Source: Tetragonia tetragonoides
Lineage: Eukaryota > Streptophyta > Magnoliopsida > Caryophyllales > Aizoaceae
Length of the DNA: 64,000 nt
NCBI GenBank assembly: GCA_038025085.1
Contig: CM076140.1
Coordinates: 17,690,001 to 17,754,000, forward strand
Direction: 5' to 3'
Part shown: positions 24,816 to 37,602 of the stretch, in pieces
Layout: each line of letters opens with the position of its first letter
Numbering within the stretch: the first letter of the stretch is position 1
Position numbers and translations under genes: made by a program
The notes under the pieces: model-generated
The model's input: only the letters and a program-made list of their open reading frames with translations
Databases searched by the model: none
Told to the model about the DNA's origin: nothing

Positions 24816-26479
24816 TCTTTGTTTTGAACTTAGAAAATTGGATTTAATGAAATGTTAAAACATGAAATGTCACTCAAAATAATGACAGTACATGGCAAGG
24901 GCAAATTGAGATTAATATTATGTATAGATTGATAGGTAGATATCAATTTTTATTAGTGATATACACAAAAACTTATAAAAAGACTGTCTTACTTTGACTT
25001 TCAGTGAGACAAGAGTCAACTTTTTTTTTAGTGAAATAAGGGTCAGTGGGTCACTGTTCATAATAAGTGAACCTTATTTTTTTAAATATTGAAGTGTAAG
25101 TTAGTCTCACACAATACTTATTCACGGATATGTAAGTCATTTTATTAATCAATGTACATTGCTATGTTTGGTAAAAGAGCTCCTGGGTTTAGAAATTTAA
25201 GTAGATCTTTAGTATGAAAGAGTAGTAGCTGAGGGTTCCTCGTATCAAAAAAACAAGAAAAGAAAGAGTAAATATTTAGTATGAAAGCAGTGAAGGAACC
25301 ACGGAACAGTACAACAAGTGAGGAGTTGAGGACATAAAAGAGTCTAAGGTTATTATAAAAACTTGTGGCTTCTATGTGAGTGAGTGAGAGATTAGTTTAT
25401 TATCTTAATTTTGAGTTTGCCTCATACAGGTTTTTGTGTTAAAGATATTAAAGAGAACAATTTTATTATACAACCTTTGGTTTTTGGCAGCTTTCCTTAC
25501 ATAAGTAGTTTGGTTGTACATATTAAAGGTTGCTAGCTCGCTCCAACATTATTGGCACTTCCTGATCTGGTGGGACATGATAAACTTTTGATGAGTCACT
25601 TCAACCTAAAGGTTTATATTAGTGTCCATACCTAGCTCTATGCTTTTAGAAAGCAAAAGATAAGCAAAAAACAAGCTAAGATGCCTTTAATTATCCAAAG
25701 ACCATAAGACTCTTTTATTACCTCACTTTCAATACAAGACTAATAAAGTGAAGCCATCTGTTGATGCACTCACAATAGTAGGTTCTACTAATAGCTCGTG
25801 ATAAGGAGCTTGCAGTCCCTCAAATAATGGCTTGAGTGTGAATCTTGTAAGTGAAAAAACAAGTTTTCGGTGAGCTACTCCTCGAGGAGTCCAAATGCAA
25901 CTCAAACATGAATAACGACACCATAGAATAAATGTGAACGCCTATGATTATACTAAAAAATGATTATATATACATTTTGGTATAGTGTTACAAAATTGGT
26001 CACTCCGATCAAATTGATTGTTAGAAAAGTTGCCTCCACATTGAAAATAGGATGAGACACAGACATGCTAAATGGGTCGACCCAATTGATTTCGAGTCGA
26101 ATTTGTAATGGTTTGATTTTTGGATTAAATTCACTTTTTAATTTATTTTTCCGAGTTGTAAATGTGTTCGGATCGAGAAAATTGTGACACTAACCTGAAA
26201 AAATAAGTGAGTTAGATTTTTGAGTTGGATCGACTTTTAGCAGCTCTACATAAGAGGAAGAATTTTACACTCAAAGGACTGTATTAGGGTTTTCAATGAT
26301 TCTTAGCTACCCCTAAGTGTAGCCAACTTGGCTACATCTTCTAATGTGTATTACAAGAGCAATCATAACTTAAATTTGACTAATTTGTTGCATGGTCTCG
26401 AGCTGCATAGGATCCTTATTTCTTGGTCTCTTCTAAATAAGGTTGGGTTAAACTTGTGTTGATTCTAATAAATTAGCCT

Positions 26480-26720
26480 TAACTTAGAATGGAGAGTTTT
26501 TGGAAAATGCTTGTATTTGATAATGCTTGTATTTGATAATAATGTAAATAACTTATTTAGAATATGTAAATATTTGTAATTTATTTGATATTGTAAAATT
26601 TTTATATGATAAAGTATTTGTGTATATAATATAGTTAGAATATGTAAATATTTATAGTTTTTTTTGGGTGCAAATATTTGTAGTTTATTTTGATAATGTA
26701 AATAACTTGTCCTAGAATAT
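26480..26720. repeat. Degenerate AT-rich repeats
   Basis: Several imperfect copies of 'aatatgtaaatatttgtagttt' type words at irregular spacing. Probably a decayed minisatellite. Confidence 0.45.
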
Positions 26721-27537
26721 GTGTTAAATGAGAAGTCCCACATTGATTAAGAAAAAGAGTCTTAAAGTGTTTATAACTAGAGGAGATACTCCATCGCTGC
26801 CAATTGGTATAGAGATGAAACAGCCTTGATATTATAAACACTAACTATGTGACTATGTCAAGTGCTATAGATTGTTTGTTCTAGTTCTAGATACTGTGTA
26901 TATGAGGGTAGATTAGCTATTGCTTTTATTTATGTTGTTTAATTTTTAAATTTGTGGCATATAAGGTCACTTTAATGTTTGTTTTGTTTAAGAAAATGTC
27001 GTTATGGAACCTGATTCCGGACTTTAGTAGTGTTGATTTTCCTAAGTGTGAAATATGTGTCGATGCTAATTAAACACTTAACTTTTTAATAAATGTGTAA
27101 ATCGACAGAAAACTCAATTGGTGAAGCATGTGCATTCTAATCTGATTTATTGATTTCGACATTAAAAAATCTACAATAACTGTCAATTATTGCAAGTTAC
27201 CCTAATAGGTTCATCACAACCGTTGATCTTTATTGTAGTAATCTTAACCATTAAATATATTTCTTTACAAAAAGCATTTATAATCATTTTAAATCCCCAT
27301 AATATAATAAAAATTCGTTTTTCTTATTCTAAAGAAAATTAGAACTTGTTTTTAAATAAAAAAGACTAAGGCCTTCTTTGTTTTGTTTATCTCTCAACTG
27401 ATTTTGTCAACTGCATCATTTGTGCCTTGCTCCATGGTTACAGAGGTGGGAATTCCCAAAGTCCTGCTGATAATTCAATGACCTACAGTGCACTAATCAA
27501 ATACTACAACCACAAATCAAATACTACAAATCATTGT

Positions 27538-27705
27538 TGATACTGCTGATAAACCAATTGAATTTGGTTGGTGGCCCATCCGAGGTCTTGCCGATCGATT
27601 ATCGGTGGAACCAATTGTTGATACCTCTCCGGCACCGATATTGTTGCCGGAAAGCTTTGCTTCTTTGCGCTATCCCTCACGTTCTCTGGGAAGCCCCCAA
27701 ACTAA
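27538..27705 (+). pseudogene. Captured coding-like segment 1 in the MULE
   Basis: A plus-strand frame reads TADKPIEFGWWPIRGLADRL and continues about 55 codons to a TAG at about 27703-27705. No family recognised. It may be a fragment of a host exon carried between the TIRs. No start codon is convincing. Confidence 0.3.
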
Positions 27706-27797
27706 ATAGAGTACACTTTTGTCGTTAAGATTTCCGCTCTCTCTCTCTCTTCCAAAATCCCAATCATAGCGGTATTGAAATTTTTGGAATTGTGGAG

Positions 27798-27941
27798 ATG
27801 GAGATGGAGATAGAGATGGAAATGGGGATGGAGGAGAGAGAATATGGTGATGAAGCTGAAATATTGGGCATCAATGGAGATGAAGATGAGGTTGCTGCAA
27901 TGGCCAGAGAAGTAGTCAAGGGAAGAATTAAGGAACTATAG
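27798..27941 (+). CDS. Small acidic ORF (47 aa) inside the MULE
   Basis: ATG to TAG, 47 residues. The N-terminal third is a Met-Glu repeat encoded by GAGATG units; the rest includes NGDEDEVAAMAREVVKGRIK, which could form an amphipathic helix. It follows a CT-rich tract that looks like a plant 5' leader. It is probably a captured gene fragment; translation is unproven. Confidence 0.3.
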   Translation: MEMEIEMEMGMEEREYGDEAEILGINGDEDEVAAMAREVVKGRIKEL

Positions 27942-28404
27942 CATAAGTTGTAGTTTTTTCTTTTCACAATAATGGGCGGAACTCAATCAAATATCAAAGT
28001 AAAAACACGGCCTTAGTTTAAGTAATTTTTAAAACAATTTAAAATTGTGCTGCAAGAAAATAAAAAGAATTTTAATTAAAATTTGGTTGTTTAAAAATGA
28101 TTATTAATGATTTTTGTAAAAATAATTTTTAACGGTCAAGATCACTCTTGTATAGATCAACGACTATTATTAAGTTGTTATGGTAACTTGCGGTAGTTGG
28201 CGATTATTGAAGACTCATCGTTTCGACATTCCATAAGTAAAGGTGGTGAAATGTATTACATAACATTTTTGGGATAACTCTAGATTTAGGAAAGTCTACT
28301 TAATTGCATAAATCCAAAGACGTTGGACTGGAGATAATTCAAAAGTTTAAAAGTTTGGCTTGAGTTTTTAAGAAAAGTGAAACTTATCCCACATGAAAGA
28401 ATAT

Positions 28405-29164
28405 GGGCGCTGTTATTGCTAGGTCAAGAAACACTAATGCCAGACCAATAATTTTTTAAGTTGACAATTTAGTCCTTCATAGTAATTAGGCAACCCAAAT
28501 CATTATCTTCATATTAGGACTTTAGTTAGGATTCCTTATTTACATATTGAGTAGTATCTATCTATTTTAATCATAATGATAGCCAAATAAAAATATTGCC
28601 AAAAGTACAAAAAAAAAAAATTGTTCATACAAATTATTCAAGAAATTAAAAGGAAAGTTGTATCATATATATTTCGACCCCTTAAGATCCAATAAAAAGC
28701 TAAAAAGTGCTATCAGGTTCAATTTTTTGGAATATTGGGCGTAAGTGTAACTGATAGCCGGCAAACATGAATTAATTAATTAAATGCAAACATTCATTTG
28801 CTTGATTTTTTTTTTCTTTTTCCGTTCCAATATATATTGTGGATGATGCAATTAGAATTTATAATCTTTATGTCAATAGTGTGCTACCATGAAAATTAAA
28901 AAGTTATGGGTTAAGGTATGGTAAGAGCAATTAACGGTAACGTGATATTATTCTCAATCTCCCTCCCAATTTTGTTGCTAAATTAATGAAGTTGTTAGAT
29001 CCCTAATTCTAATACATTTTTCATAATTTTGTTTGTAAAAAAGGCAATTAAAGATAGTGGGGAGAGAATATGTGTTTTGCCTTATTAATAATAAGGGCTA
29101 TATTATCAACTTAAAAATTAGTGACTTGGCATTAGTGTTTTTAGGCCTGGCAATAACAGCGGCC
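28405..29164. mobile_element. Non-autonomous DNA transposon with ~70-bp TIRs
   Basis: The left end begins GGGCGCTGTTATTGCTAGG and the right end, in reverse complement, begins GGCCGCTGTTATTGCCAGG. Similarity continues through AAACACTAATGCCA and TTTTTAAGTTGA for about 70 bp. Flanks AAGAATAT (28397-28404) and AAGAGTAT (29165-29172) look like an 8-bp target duplication with one mismatch, which would suit a hAT or a short-duplication MULE. The 760-bp element has no coding sequence. Confidence 0.7.
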
Positions 29165-29399
29165 AAGAGTATAATGGACTTCTCTAATTTATACTGAAAC
29201 TTTCCTTATGAGGTTTTGAATGAATTGTTTAGAACCTGCCATTCTGGTTGGGTCAAGCTCGGGCAATGACTGAAGGTGCGACACAATGCTCAACAAGAGT
29301 TACGTTTTCGCCATTTATTATTATTTTGTAATGATAAATTAGGATTTACTTATGAATTAAATACTTCAAATCAATTGAAAATTATTTTGTTCGATTAAC

Positions 29400-29905
29400 G
29401 CGCTATTTAAATGGGGCAATTGATTTCTTTCCTTCACTATTCTACTAATTTCTCTATAAGAATTGGGTTAAATCACCTTGTTTTGCGGATGATCTCCTCA
29501 TCTTCACTAGGAGAGACTGTCCCTCGGTGGGCCATGTTCTTCATAATCTCCATACTTTTGAGAAGCTTTCGGGTCTTGATGCTAACCTTTCCAAGACTGA
29601 TATCTATTTTGGAGGTGTCAAGACTCAAGTTAAGCAACAGATTCTTCAACTTACCAGCTTTATTGAAGGGGACAAGCCTTTTAGGTACTTGGGGCTCCCT
29701 CTCAACTCAGCTAGACTTACTGCTCCTATGTATCAGCCCCTATTGGAGAAAATTAAAGCCAAGATCCATCATTGGACCACGCAATTCCTCTCCTATGCTG
29801 GAAAAATTGAGCTCCTGAACTCAGTTATCTTTGGGTTAAACAATTTCTGGTGTGCTGCTTTTCTTTTACCTAAGGGTATAATCAAGAAAATCCAAAAACT
29901 CTGTC
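29400..29905 (+). pseudogene. LINE reverse transcriptase relic
   Basis: The plus-strand frame shows CFADDLLIF (the YADD-type catalytic motif, near 29476-29502), then SGLDANLSKTDIYFGG, RYLGLPLNSARLTAPMYQPL and YAGKIELLNSVIFGLNNFW, all conserved in plant LINE reverse transcriptases. Both ends are cut off and the upstream frame is disrupted. Just downstream, a duplicated CATAAGAGGCATAAAGGTCG (near 29907 and 29970) suggests local rearrangement. Confidence 0.8.
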
Positions 29906-30292
29906 ATAAGAGGCATAAAGGTCGATATTATTATTATTTTATCATTGTTGTACGTTTAATTCGTTTGTTCATAAGAGGCATAAAGGTCGATATAATAAAT
30001 TCATTGTCAACAAAAGCGTGGGAAATCGAATTTGAAACTCAATAAGCTCAGGACCTATGTTTAACTATTAGGCAAAAACTCATTGGCGAAAATTTACTAT
30101 TTTGTGCATTACTATCTTCGTCTGTTGAGGTGTTGTTCCACCTTTTGATGATCGCCAAGTTGGATGATAGAAAAGCATGGCGTTGGATTAGCATTCAAAG
30201 GTGAGGAAAGGCAGAAGATCCAAGGAGTACTGAGACAAAAGCAAAAGGGATCCAAACATATTCCCTTACGTTAGCTATTAAAAAGTATTTTT

Positions 30293-30404
30293 GATCATCC
30301 CACCACACAAATATTTCATTTCAACCTTTGTCATTTTCAAGTATGAATGATCATCCCACCACACAAATATTTCATTTCAACCTTTGTCATTTTCAAGTAT
30401 GAAT
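30293..30404. repeat. Exact 56-bp tandem duplication
   Basis: Two perfect copies (30293-30348 and 30349-30404), each starting GATCATCCCACCACACAAAT and ending AAGTATGAAT. The lack of differences implies recent duplication. Confidence 0.97.
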
Positions 30405-32616
30405 GAGTGAACGTACATATAGTTTAATACAAAAACTCATATGATATGAGACAGGCCTCAATGTGAGGCGCCTATAACATTCATAATGTCATGTTTGTTT
30501 ATAAAGGTTGTCTTATGTTGAGGCAGTCTTAAAAGAGACTCATTGATAATTTAATAATAAATGCCGCCCACAATTGTAATCTCGACCGAAACATATGGAT
30601 CGAGAGAACAAAACCTCACTGCTAACAATTTTTTTCTTCGTCAAACGAGGGAAAGGGGCAACAACTTATAGCTTGGTCTAGTTGGGTACATGATACCATA
30701 TTATCATCACCCTCCTTGTTGTCAGCCATAGCTTCTTTCCTAGGAGAGAGAGAGCCCGTCACCATATCACACAATAGTGCTAATGAGTTGAACGAACTGT
30801 CCTTGTAACCTCATGGGGGTCCAACTCTCTAACTCATCCACTTGTACGAAGTCAGGCATTCTAATGCAAGCAGTTTAAAGTTATGTCAATCTTCGAATTC
30901 CTAACCTTGAACAAGTGTACATAAACCTCAACCACTAAACTACCACCTATGTGGTCCTCAGTGCTTATTTAGCTCAATTATACTTGTACTCAAAACTCCC
31001 AAGTCCTAGAGGCTAGGATTCGAGTTTCTTCATCACGAGTTGGTCTGTTTTCCAGAAAGTGTTGTACATCTTAAATTTGAGTCTAAGAATAGGTAAAGAC
31101 TAGGTATATGCCCCATGCAATACACACTTATACTTTATCATTTAGAGAATATGCTTCTAAATGCTACCATTAAATTTTTAATTAACAATTAATGATATAT
31201 CAATAGATATATACTATATAGTGATAATATGGAGGTATATGTACATAACCAAAGTTGTATTATGTGTAATGTAAAGTTGCTTATGTATGATGCAACAATT
31301 GTTTCGATCAAAATAGATAAAATACTTTCATATCTTAAGGAACGAAAATATTCAAGAAAATAGGTAAGTGATTGATTCATAACTACCATCTTGACATACT
31401 CTATTAACCAATATATTTATACCTCTGTTTACTTTTGTAATCCATAACTCTTACCTTATCAATAACCAATACTGTTAATGGTTCTAATTCCTATTTGGCT
31501 TACATTTTGTATTTTCTGTAAAGTTACTTAATGATGTGGTCATGCACGTGTTATGCATCAACTGTTTTGATCCATGTGGATATAAATTACACACAGAGGA
31601 ATGTCATTAAACTAACTACCTAAAACTGAATCACTGAGACCTGCCATCAAATTAACTAGCTAAAACTAAATAAAACAAGAGGAGTGCTACCTGCAGCCTC
31701 ACCCTGAGGCTGTAACTTGCACCCTTCAAATCAAAACAGGACATGCATAGAAGCGCTTGTTAAAGAAGAAACAAAATCAAAAAAATAAACTCATTTCCTC
31801 TTACAAGTGTACATATGTTCTCTTTTGATTAGGGGGTGCATTTTGCAGGGTGTGGCAGCACTGCATCCATATAACACATTTGTTAGATACACATAATAAT
31901 AAAACAACATAAACGACATGTTAAAGTGGGTTTCTTAAACATTTAGGCCATATTATTTTCACCCTCGTAATATTGTATTTCTTTGAAATTTACATAAAAA
32001 GCAAAAACAAATAAACAAACAAAAAAATAGGCTAAATGTGAAGAGGTGAGATAATTTAAGAATAATATCATTGTTTTTCCTTATTTTCCCCCTTTGGTGA
32101 TTTCAAAAGGGCAATTATAGCATTGTACACAGTTTGGGATCACAAATGAAAAGGCAGCACCATGAATCCATGATCCATAATATAAGCTACGAAGGAAGGA
32201 TGGCTTTAGCTTTAGAGCTTTCTTAAATTGGTGGTGGGGATTTGATTTATCGGAGAACATCATTTGGATCTTTTCCAAGTTCAATTTGCTGTGGCCAATA
32301 ATTGGCCATGCATGCATTCTAGCAATAGTGGAGGCCAGAATTATTAGGAGACCATAACGTACTGCTTGTTTGCATGCATAAGCGTTTTGGTGTTGCTAAA
32401 AATGAAATGACAAATATGAAAAGGAGTGCCACACCATTTGCTTTATTTCTTCTTTGTTTTCATTTCTAGCATCAAAGTGTTATGGATGGCCTAATTATTA
32501 TTATTTTTATCTAGGTAGTGGCATAATTATTAGTTTAGCAAAACTGAATAGATAAAGTATTACTTCTACTTTTCTTTTTTTCGTGGTTTACACCAATTTT
32601 ATCTTTTTTTTAAAGG
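30405..32616. other. Intergenic, no gene recognised
   Basis: AT-rich non-coding sequence. I see no convincing ORF, RNA gene or terminal repeats. Confidence 0.5.
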
Positions 32617-33010
32617 CAAAATAACCAGGTAACTCGAAGGTTAATCTAAAGTGTCCTTCACCAATAAATTGGTAAGGGACTGGTCAAAAGGAGTTGACCA
32701 AGTGTGTAACGAGAAACAAGAATGCCCAACATGAGCCAAATAGTCAACTACAACATTTGCTTCCCGGAAACAATGAAACCCTATCAAAGAAATGCTGATC
32801 ATTTTTTGTATCAATGGTGATATTCTCTATCTCCCAGGGAATATGTCATTCTGCCCGAAGTGCTTCGATGACTGTAAGGTTATCCCTCTCAATAGTGATG
32901 TTGTTGAACTCTTTCGCACGCGCCAACTTAACCCCTTCACGTAGGCCAATAGAGCCGGTTCCATAAGCACGAGCACCCATCCAAAACGCTTCACTCTGTT
33001 ATCTATTATC
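32617..33010 (-). pseudogene. LINE RNase H relic, 3' side of the copia insertion
   Basis: A minus-strand frame reads SEAFWMGARAYGTGSIGLRE, then LARAKEFNNITIERDNLTVI, the pattern of a plant LINE RNase H domain (helix followed by the ExDN block). Stops and shifts follow. It ends exactly at the copia LTR, and related LINE sequence resumes on the other side. Confidence 0.6.
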
Positions 33011-33176
33011 TGGTATAATTCCGTGAGGATTACCTCATTATTAACAATATATACCAAAGGTTTACAGAAGGTAAGCTGGGCCAAAACCCTAATACAAACA
33101 TAACGGCCTGACTATACAAATAAGCCTAGTATGAATTAACTAAATATATTTACATATTTAATTATGTTCTATCACA
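33011..33176 (-). repeat. 3' LTR of the copia element
   Basis: Starts TGTGATAGAA and ends TTATACCA on the minus strand (TG...CA ends). Matches 37603-37773 over its full length with scattered differences. Confidence 0.92.
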
Positions 33177-36100
33177 CCCCAATAGTCGGAGAAGGAGGAG
33201 GACAAACGCTCAAGCTGGAGCTAAAATCAGTAAAAAGAGACGAAGGAAAGCCCTTTGTAAAAATATCTGCATACTGTGAACTGGATGGAACATGAAGAAC
33301 ACGAACATGACCAAGAGCGACCTTCTCGCGAACAAAGTGGATGTCGATCTCGATGTGTTTGGTGCGCTGATGTTGCACCGGGTTAATGGAGAGGTACACT
33401 GCACTAACACTGTCACAATATACAAGAGTGGCCCGTGTCACTGGGCAGTGAAGCTCTAGCAGTAAGATGTGCAGCCAACATGTCTCAGCAATGGCCTTGG
33501 CGACGACGCGGTATTCCGCCTCAGCGCTAGATCGGGAGACAGCGCCTTGGCGTTTGGAGGACCAAGACAAATGATTGTCACCAAGGAACACACAATAACC
33601 GGAAGTGGAGCGGCGAAAGTCCAGGCAGCCGACCCAGTGGGCATCGAAGTAGGCGGTGAGACCAGTATTGGAGGATGAGTAGAGATGTAGGTCATAGTCA
33701 AGGGTGCCCTGTATCTAACGCGAGATACGTTTGAGTGTCTGGAGGTGGGGCCCCGAGGTTCATGCATGTAAAGACAAATCTGCTGGACACCATAGAGATG
33801 TCCGGACGGGTGAAGGTGAGAAACTGAAGGGCACCTGTGAGGATGCGGTATAGGGAAAGGTCAGCCACATGAGGGCCGACGTCGGGACCAAGTTTAGACT
33901 TGGTGTCGACGGGAGTAGTGCAGGGTTCACAGTCACATGTGAGCACGATCAAGGATCTCAATAGCATATTTCTTTTGGGAAAGAAACAGGCTTTGAGGGG
34001 TACGGGAGACAGTTATGCCAAGGAAGTAATGGAGTGGTCCAAGATCAGTCATGGAGAACTCGGCACTAAGGGAAGAGATAATCTGGCAAAGGAGAGAGTC
34101 AGAGGAGGCAGTGAGGACGATGTCATCCACATAAAGGAGAAGGTAGGCTATATGTGGGCCGTGGTGGTGAATGAAGAGGGAAGAGTTGGATTTGTTGTGT
34201 GAAAAGCCAATGCGAGTCATGAACTCGGCAAAACGCTGGTACCAAGCCCGAGGGGCTTGTTTGAGGCCATAAAGTGATTTGTGAAGGTGACACACATAAA
34301 CCGGGTGAGCAGGGTCTACAAACCCGGGGGGTTGGTGCATGTAGACTATTTCCTATAGGTGACCACATGGAGAAAGACATTTTTGACATCGAGTTGGTGA
34401 ATAGGCCAAGAGTGGGAAAGGGCTAGACTGAGGACAGTACAGATGGTGGCGGGTTTGACAACCGGGCTGAAGGTCTCATCACAATCAATCCTTGGGCGTT
34501 GAGACTTTCCATTAGCAACCATGCGGGCTTTGTGCCGCTCAAGAATACCGTCAGAGTTATACTTGTGCTTATAATCCACATCAAACGTACCACATTAACC
34601 CCTGGAGATCGAGGTTCCAAGGTCCAAGTATAATTTTTAATTAAAGTATCATATTCAGACTGCATAGCAGCCCGCCAGTTAGGGTCCTTGAGTGCCTGGA
34701 CATGAGAGCGAAGGATAGGAGAAGAGGTGGAGCTATGTAGAGTGAAGATTTTCTTGGGTTTGAAGACTCCCAGTTGACTGCGGGTGGTCATCTAGTGTTT
34801 GACGAAAGGGGGGGAGGAGGGTGAGTTGGTGTGAGGGGAGGGCAAGGTGGTGGGATCGTTTTGTGGTGGGGAGGGAGGTGGAGAGGTACAGTTGGCGGGT
34901 GTGGAGGGAGGAGGTGGTGGTGTGGCTGTGGGGATTGGTGTGGCCGTCGGGATGGGGGGGAGCTAAGCTAAGGAGTCGGTGGAGAGGGGAGGGTTCGGGT
35001 TCAAGGTCAAGAAAGTCGTAAATAGTGGGAGGAGATGTGGAGAAGGTAGAGAAAGGGAAAGTGGTCTCGTCAAAAGGTGACATGGCGAGATATGATGATT
35101 TTACGGCTAGCTTAGTCCAGACATCTATAACCCCGATGATTGGAGGGGTACCCAAGAAAGACACATGGAGAAGAGCGGGGGGATAATTTATGTGGTGTGG
35201 AGGAAGAGAGATTGGGATAACATAGACACCCAAATATAAGTAGGTGAGAGTGGAAGACGGGTTTTTTTAGAAAGACGGGTAAAGGAAATTTGATTGGAGA
35301 TAGTGGAGGAAGGTAGGAGATTAAGAAGATCGGTAGCCATGTGAAGGGTTTCAACCCAGTAGGAGGGAGGGATTTGAGCTTGGAAGAGAAGGGTGCGGAT
35401 GATGGATATTTACGATGCGGAGCATGCGCTCAGACTTCCTATTTTGTTGGGAAGTGCGCGGGCAAGAGAAATGGATGACTATACCATTAGCGGAGAAAAA
35501 GGTCATGGAGAGGTGTGTTGTCAAACTCACCCCCGTAATCACATTGAAATGCCTTAAGTTCACAATTGAATTGAGTTTTAACATATGCTCGAAAGTGTCA
35601 CTTTTGCGACGAAGGGGATAAACCCATAAAAAGTGAGAGTAATGGTCCAAAAAACTGACATAATAGCATATTCCACTCACACTGGGGACAGGGGAGGTCC
35701 AAATATCCGAATGAACAATTTCAAAGAGGGAGCTAACAGTAGACACAAAATTATAAAAGGGAAGTCTAACATGCTTGCCTAGTTGACAAGCATGACACAA
35801 GTTGGAATTATTATCCTTATTACATTCAATAAAACCACTAGATATTAAAGACTGGATAGTAGAATCACCAGGATGACCCAGGAGACAGTGCCAAGCAGAA
35901 CGAGAGCTGGTGATGAGGGCGGTGGGATGACCGGAATTTGCGGTGGTGGAGGTGACGGGATATAGCTCTCCGTTATTGTCACATCGGAGTAGAGGTGCCC
36001 AAGTCTGAAAATCATATACAGAAAAACCATAGGGGTCAAAGGCAACACGACAATGGTTATCCCGAACGAAACGACGGACAGAGACAAGATTTTTAAAATT

Positions 36101-37236
36101 TTGAGGAGCAACAAGGATATTTTGAAGGTGAAGGGGACGGGAAGTGGAGGGAAGGTAAGAGTAGCCCATACATGTCACAGGAATGGCGCATCCATTTCCA
36201 ACAGTTACAGAATTATGATGACTCAAATGAAAAACAGTACTTAGATTACCTGGCTGGGACGTTAGATGGGAAGTGGCACCGGTATCCATGTACCAACCAT
36301 TATCACCCGAATCTTGCATAGACAAAGTGTTAAACAGTTGGGGCAAGGTGGTGGTGGGCTCGGTGGGAGTTGTCACCGCGGGCACGGTGGGGACTGCTGC
36401 AAACCAGGTCCAAGGAGGTGGGACCTGGTTCGAGGAGCTGGACGTCGCTTGAGCGGGGCCGGGGGGCGTCACCTGAGCAACATGGGCCGCGGGCTGGGAC
36501 CCGGGGCGAGGACCTAGAAGACCCGCGCCACCGCTAGTTGCAGCAGGGGCGGGGGCTGCTGGGACAGCCGTGGCAGCTGGTGCAAGGAAGGTTGGCGGCT
36601 GGTACATCCACCCTCCCGGCATGTGGGGCAGAAGGAGCCAGAACTTGGGCGGCCAGAACGCCATTGGAGACGCGACTGCATAGAGCGACGTTGGAGAAAG
36701 TTCGGGAAATGTTTGAGGTGTTGGATGACATTCGTGATGTATTCAAACTTGTCGGAAAGGCCATTAATAGTGTAAATGACTAATTGACGCTCAGTGATGG
36801 GACTATCCACGTTTTCAAGAAGGTCAGCAATTGATATAATCCGGGCACAATAGTCATGGACATTCATATCCCCAAATCAATGTTACTCAATTCATTAGAC
36901 AATTGAAGGGCACGGGCTTCCTTATTATCTCTAAAAAGTTGTTCTACGGATGTCCAAAGGTTGTGGGTAGTGACTTTGGGTTTAAAGATCATGGTTAGCA
37001 AGGATTGGGTGATTGTGCCATAAATCCATAACTTAACTATGCCATCAAGTTTTTTTTCATTCAGTGTCATCAGTCCCCGAGGGTTTAGAGGTCCCGTCAA
37101 GATTTTCAAGAACTCCAAAACTTAAACAATGAGTTTTAAAGAGTTCACGCTAAGTATCATAGTTTAAAGCATTAAGGTCAAGTTGAAGGAAAATATAAGT
37201 CTTGATGTTGGTTATGCCATAGGCTTTTTCGGTCAT
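33172..37236 (-). pseudogene. Copia gag-pol polyprotein, multiply disrupted
   Basis: gag starts near 37236 and is cut by an in-frame TAG after about 30 codons, then continues in other frames to about 36514. Protease follows with DTGATSH (Asp at about 36286). The pre-integrase zinc motif (LLGHP...CHACQLGKH) and the integrase HSDIW and FLDHYSHF blocks lie at about 35500-35950, followed by frameshifts. Reverse transcriptase occupies about 33933-34579, with YVDDIVL at about 34122-34133. RNase H (SRSSAEAEYR, then CDSVSAVYL) occupies 33172-33591. At least five breaks are present, so no intact polyprotein can be made. It is described as found. Confidence 0.92.
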
Positions 37237-37583
37237 GGAGGGTGGTGGTGGTGGTGGTGGTGGTGGAGAGGGAGGGGTCGACAGCCATAACAAACACAAA
37301 GAAAAAAACGAAACACAATATAGAAATGAAGTAGAAGGACAAGAGAAGAGAGCACGGAATTACCGACACCCGACAACAGGCAGGTGTGAGAGAGGGAGAA
37401 GCACGGGCGGTGCGAGGAGGTGCAGCGGAAGCGGTTGATCGTGCGGCCCTGGAGAAGCAGACGCGTGCGTGACCTGCAGCAGAACAGGCCGGCGGTTAGA
37501 GGAGGAAGGGCGGACGGCCGGTCAACGGTGGTCGGTCAAGGTGCAGTCGACTTTTTGAGAAGGTTAGGGTTTTCAGAGATTTT

Positions 37584-37595
37584 GCTCTGATACCA
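37584..37595 (-). other. Primer-binding site (initiator tRNA-Met)
   Basis: TGGTATCAGAGC on the minus strand, 7 nt inside the 5' LTR. This is the standard plant copia primer-binding site complementary to the 3' end of initiator methionine tRNA. Confidence 0.95.
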
Positions 37596-37602
37596 TGTTT
37601 TC

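Larger units (their letters stand above)
22101..27153. other. Long intergenic region without a recognisable gene
   Basis: About 5 kb of AT-rich sequence. Contents noticed: a GGAAC-type pentanucleotide repeat (23471-23520), a SINE-like unit (24740-24815), a SINE-tail relic near 25230-25255, and an AT-rich degenerate repeat with 'aatatgtaaata' words (26480-26720). Reading frames here are short and show no protein family. Confidence 0.5.
27164..28220. mobile_element. MULE with long TIRs and internal non-TIR sequence (Pack-MULE-like)
   Basis: The sequence TTTCGACATT flanks the element at 27154-27163 and 28221-28230, an exact 10-bp (9-10 bp) target-site duplication typical of Mutator-like elements. 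Diverged terminal inverted repeats of about 200 bp (about 27164-27385 and 28010-28220) share strings such as GCAAGTTACC, CGTTGATCT and TTACAAAAA. The interior (about 27400-27950) is more GC-rich, has a CT tract, and carries two open segments that do not look like transposase. This is the structure of a non-autonomous MULE that has captured foreign sequence. Confidence 0.75.

Noticed and set aside
34821..35021. Arg/Gly-rich plus-strand frame
   Set aside because: It is antisense to proline-rich copia pol sequence; the composition is a mirror of that.
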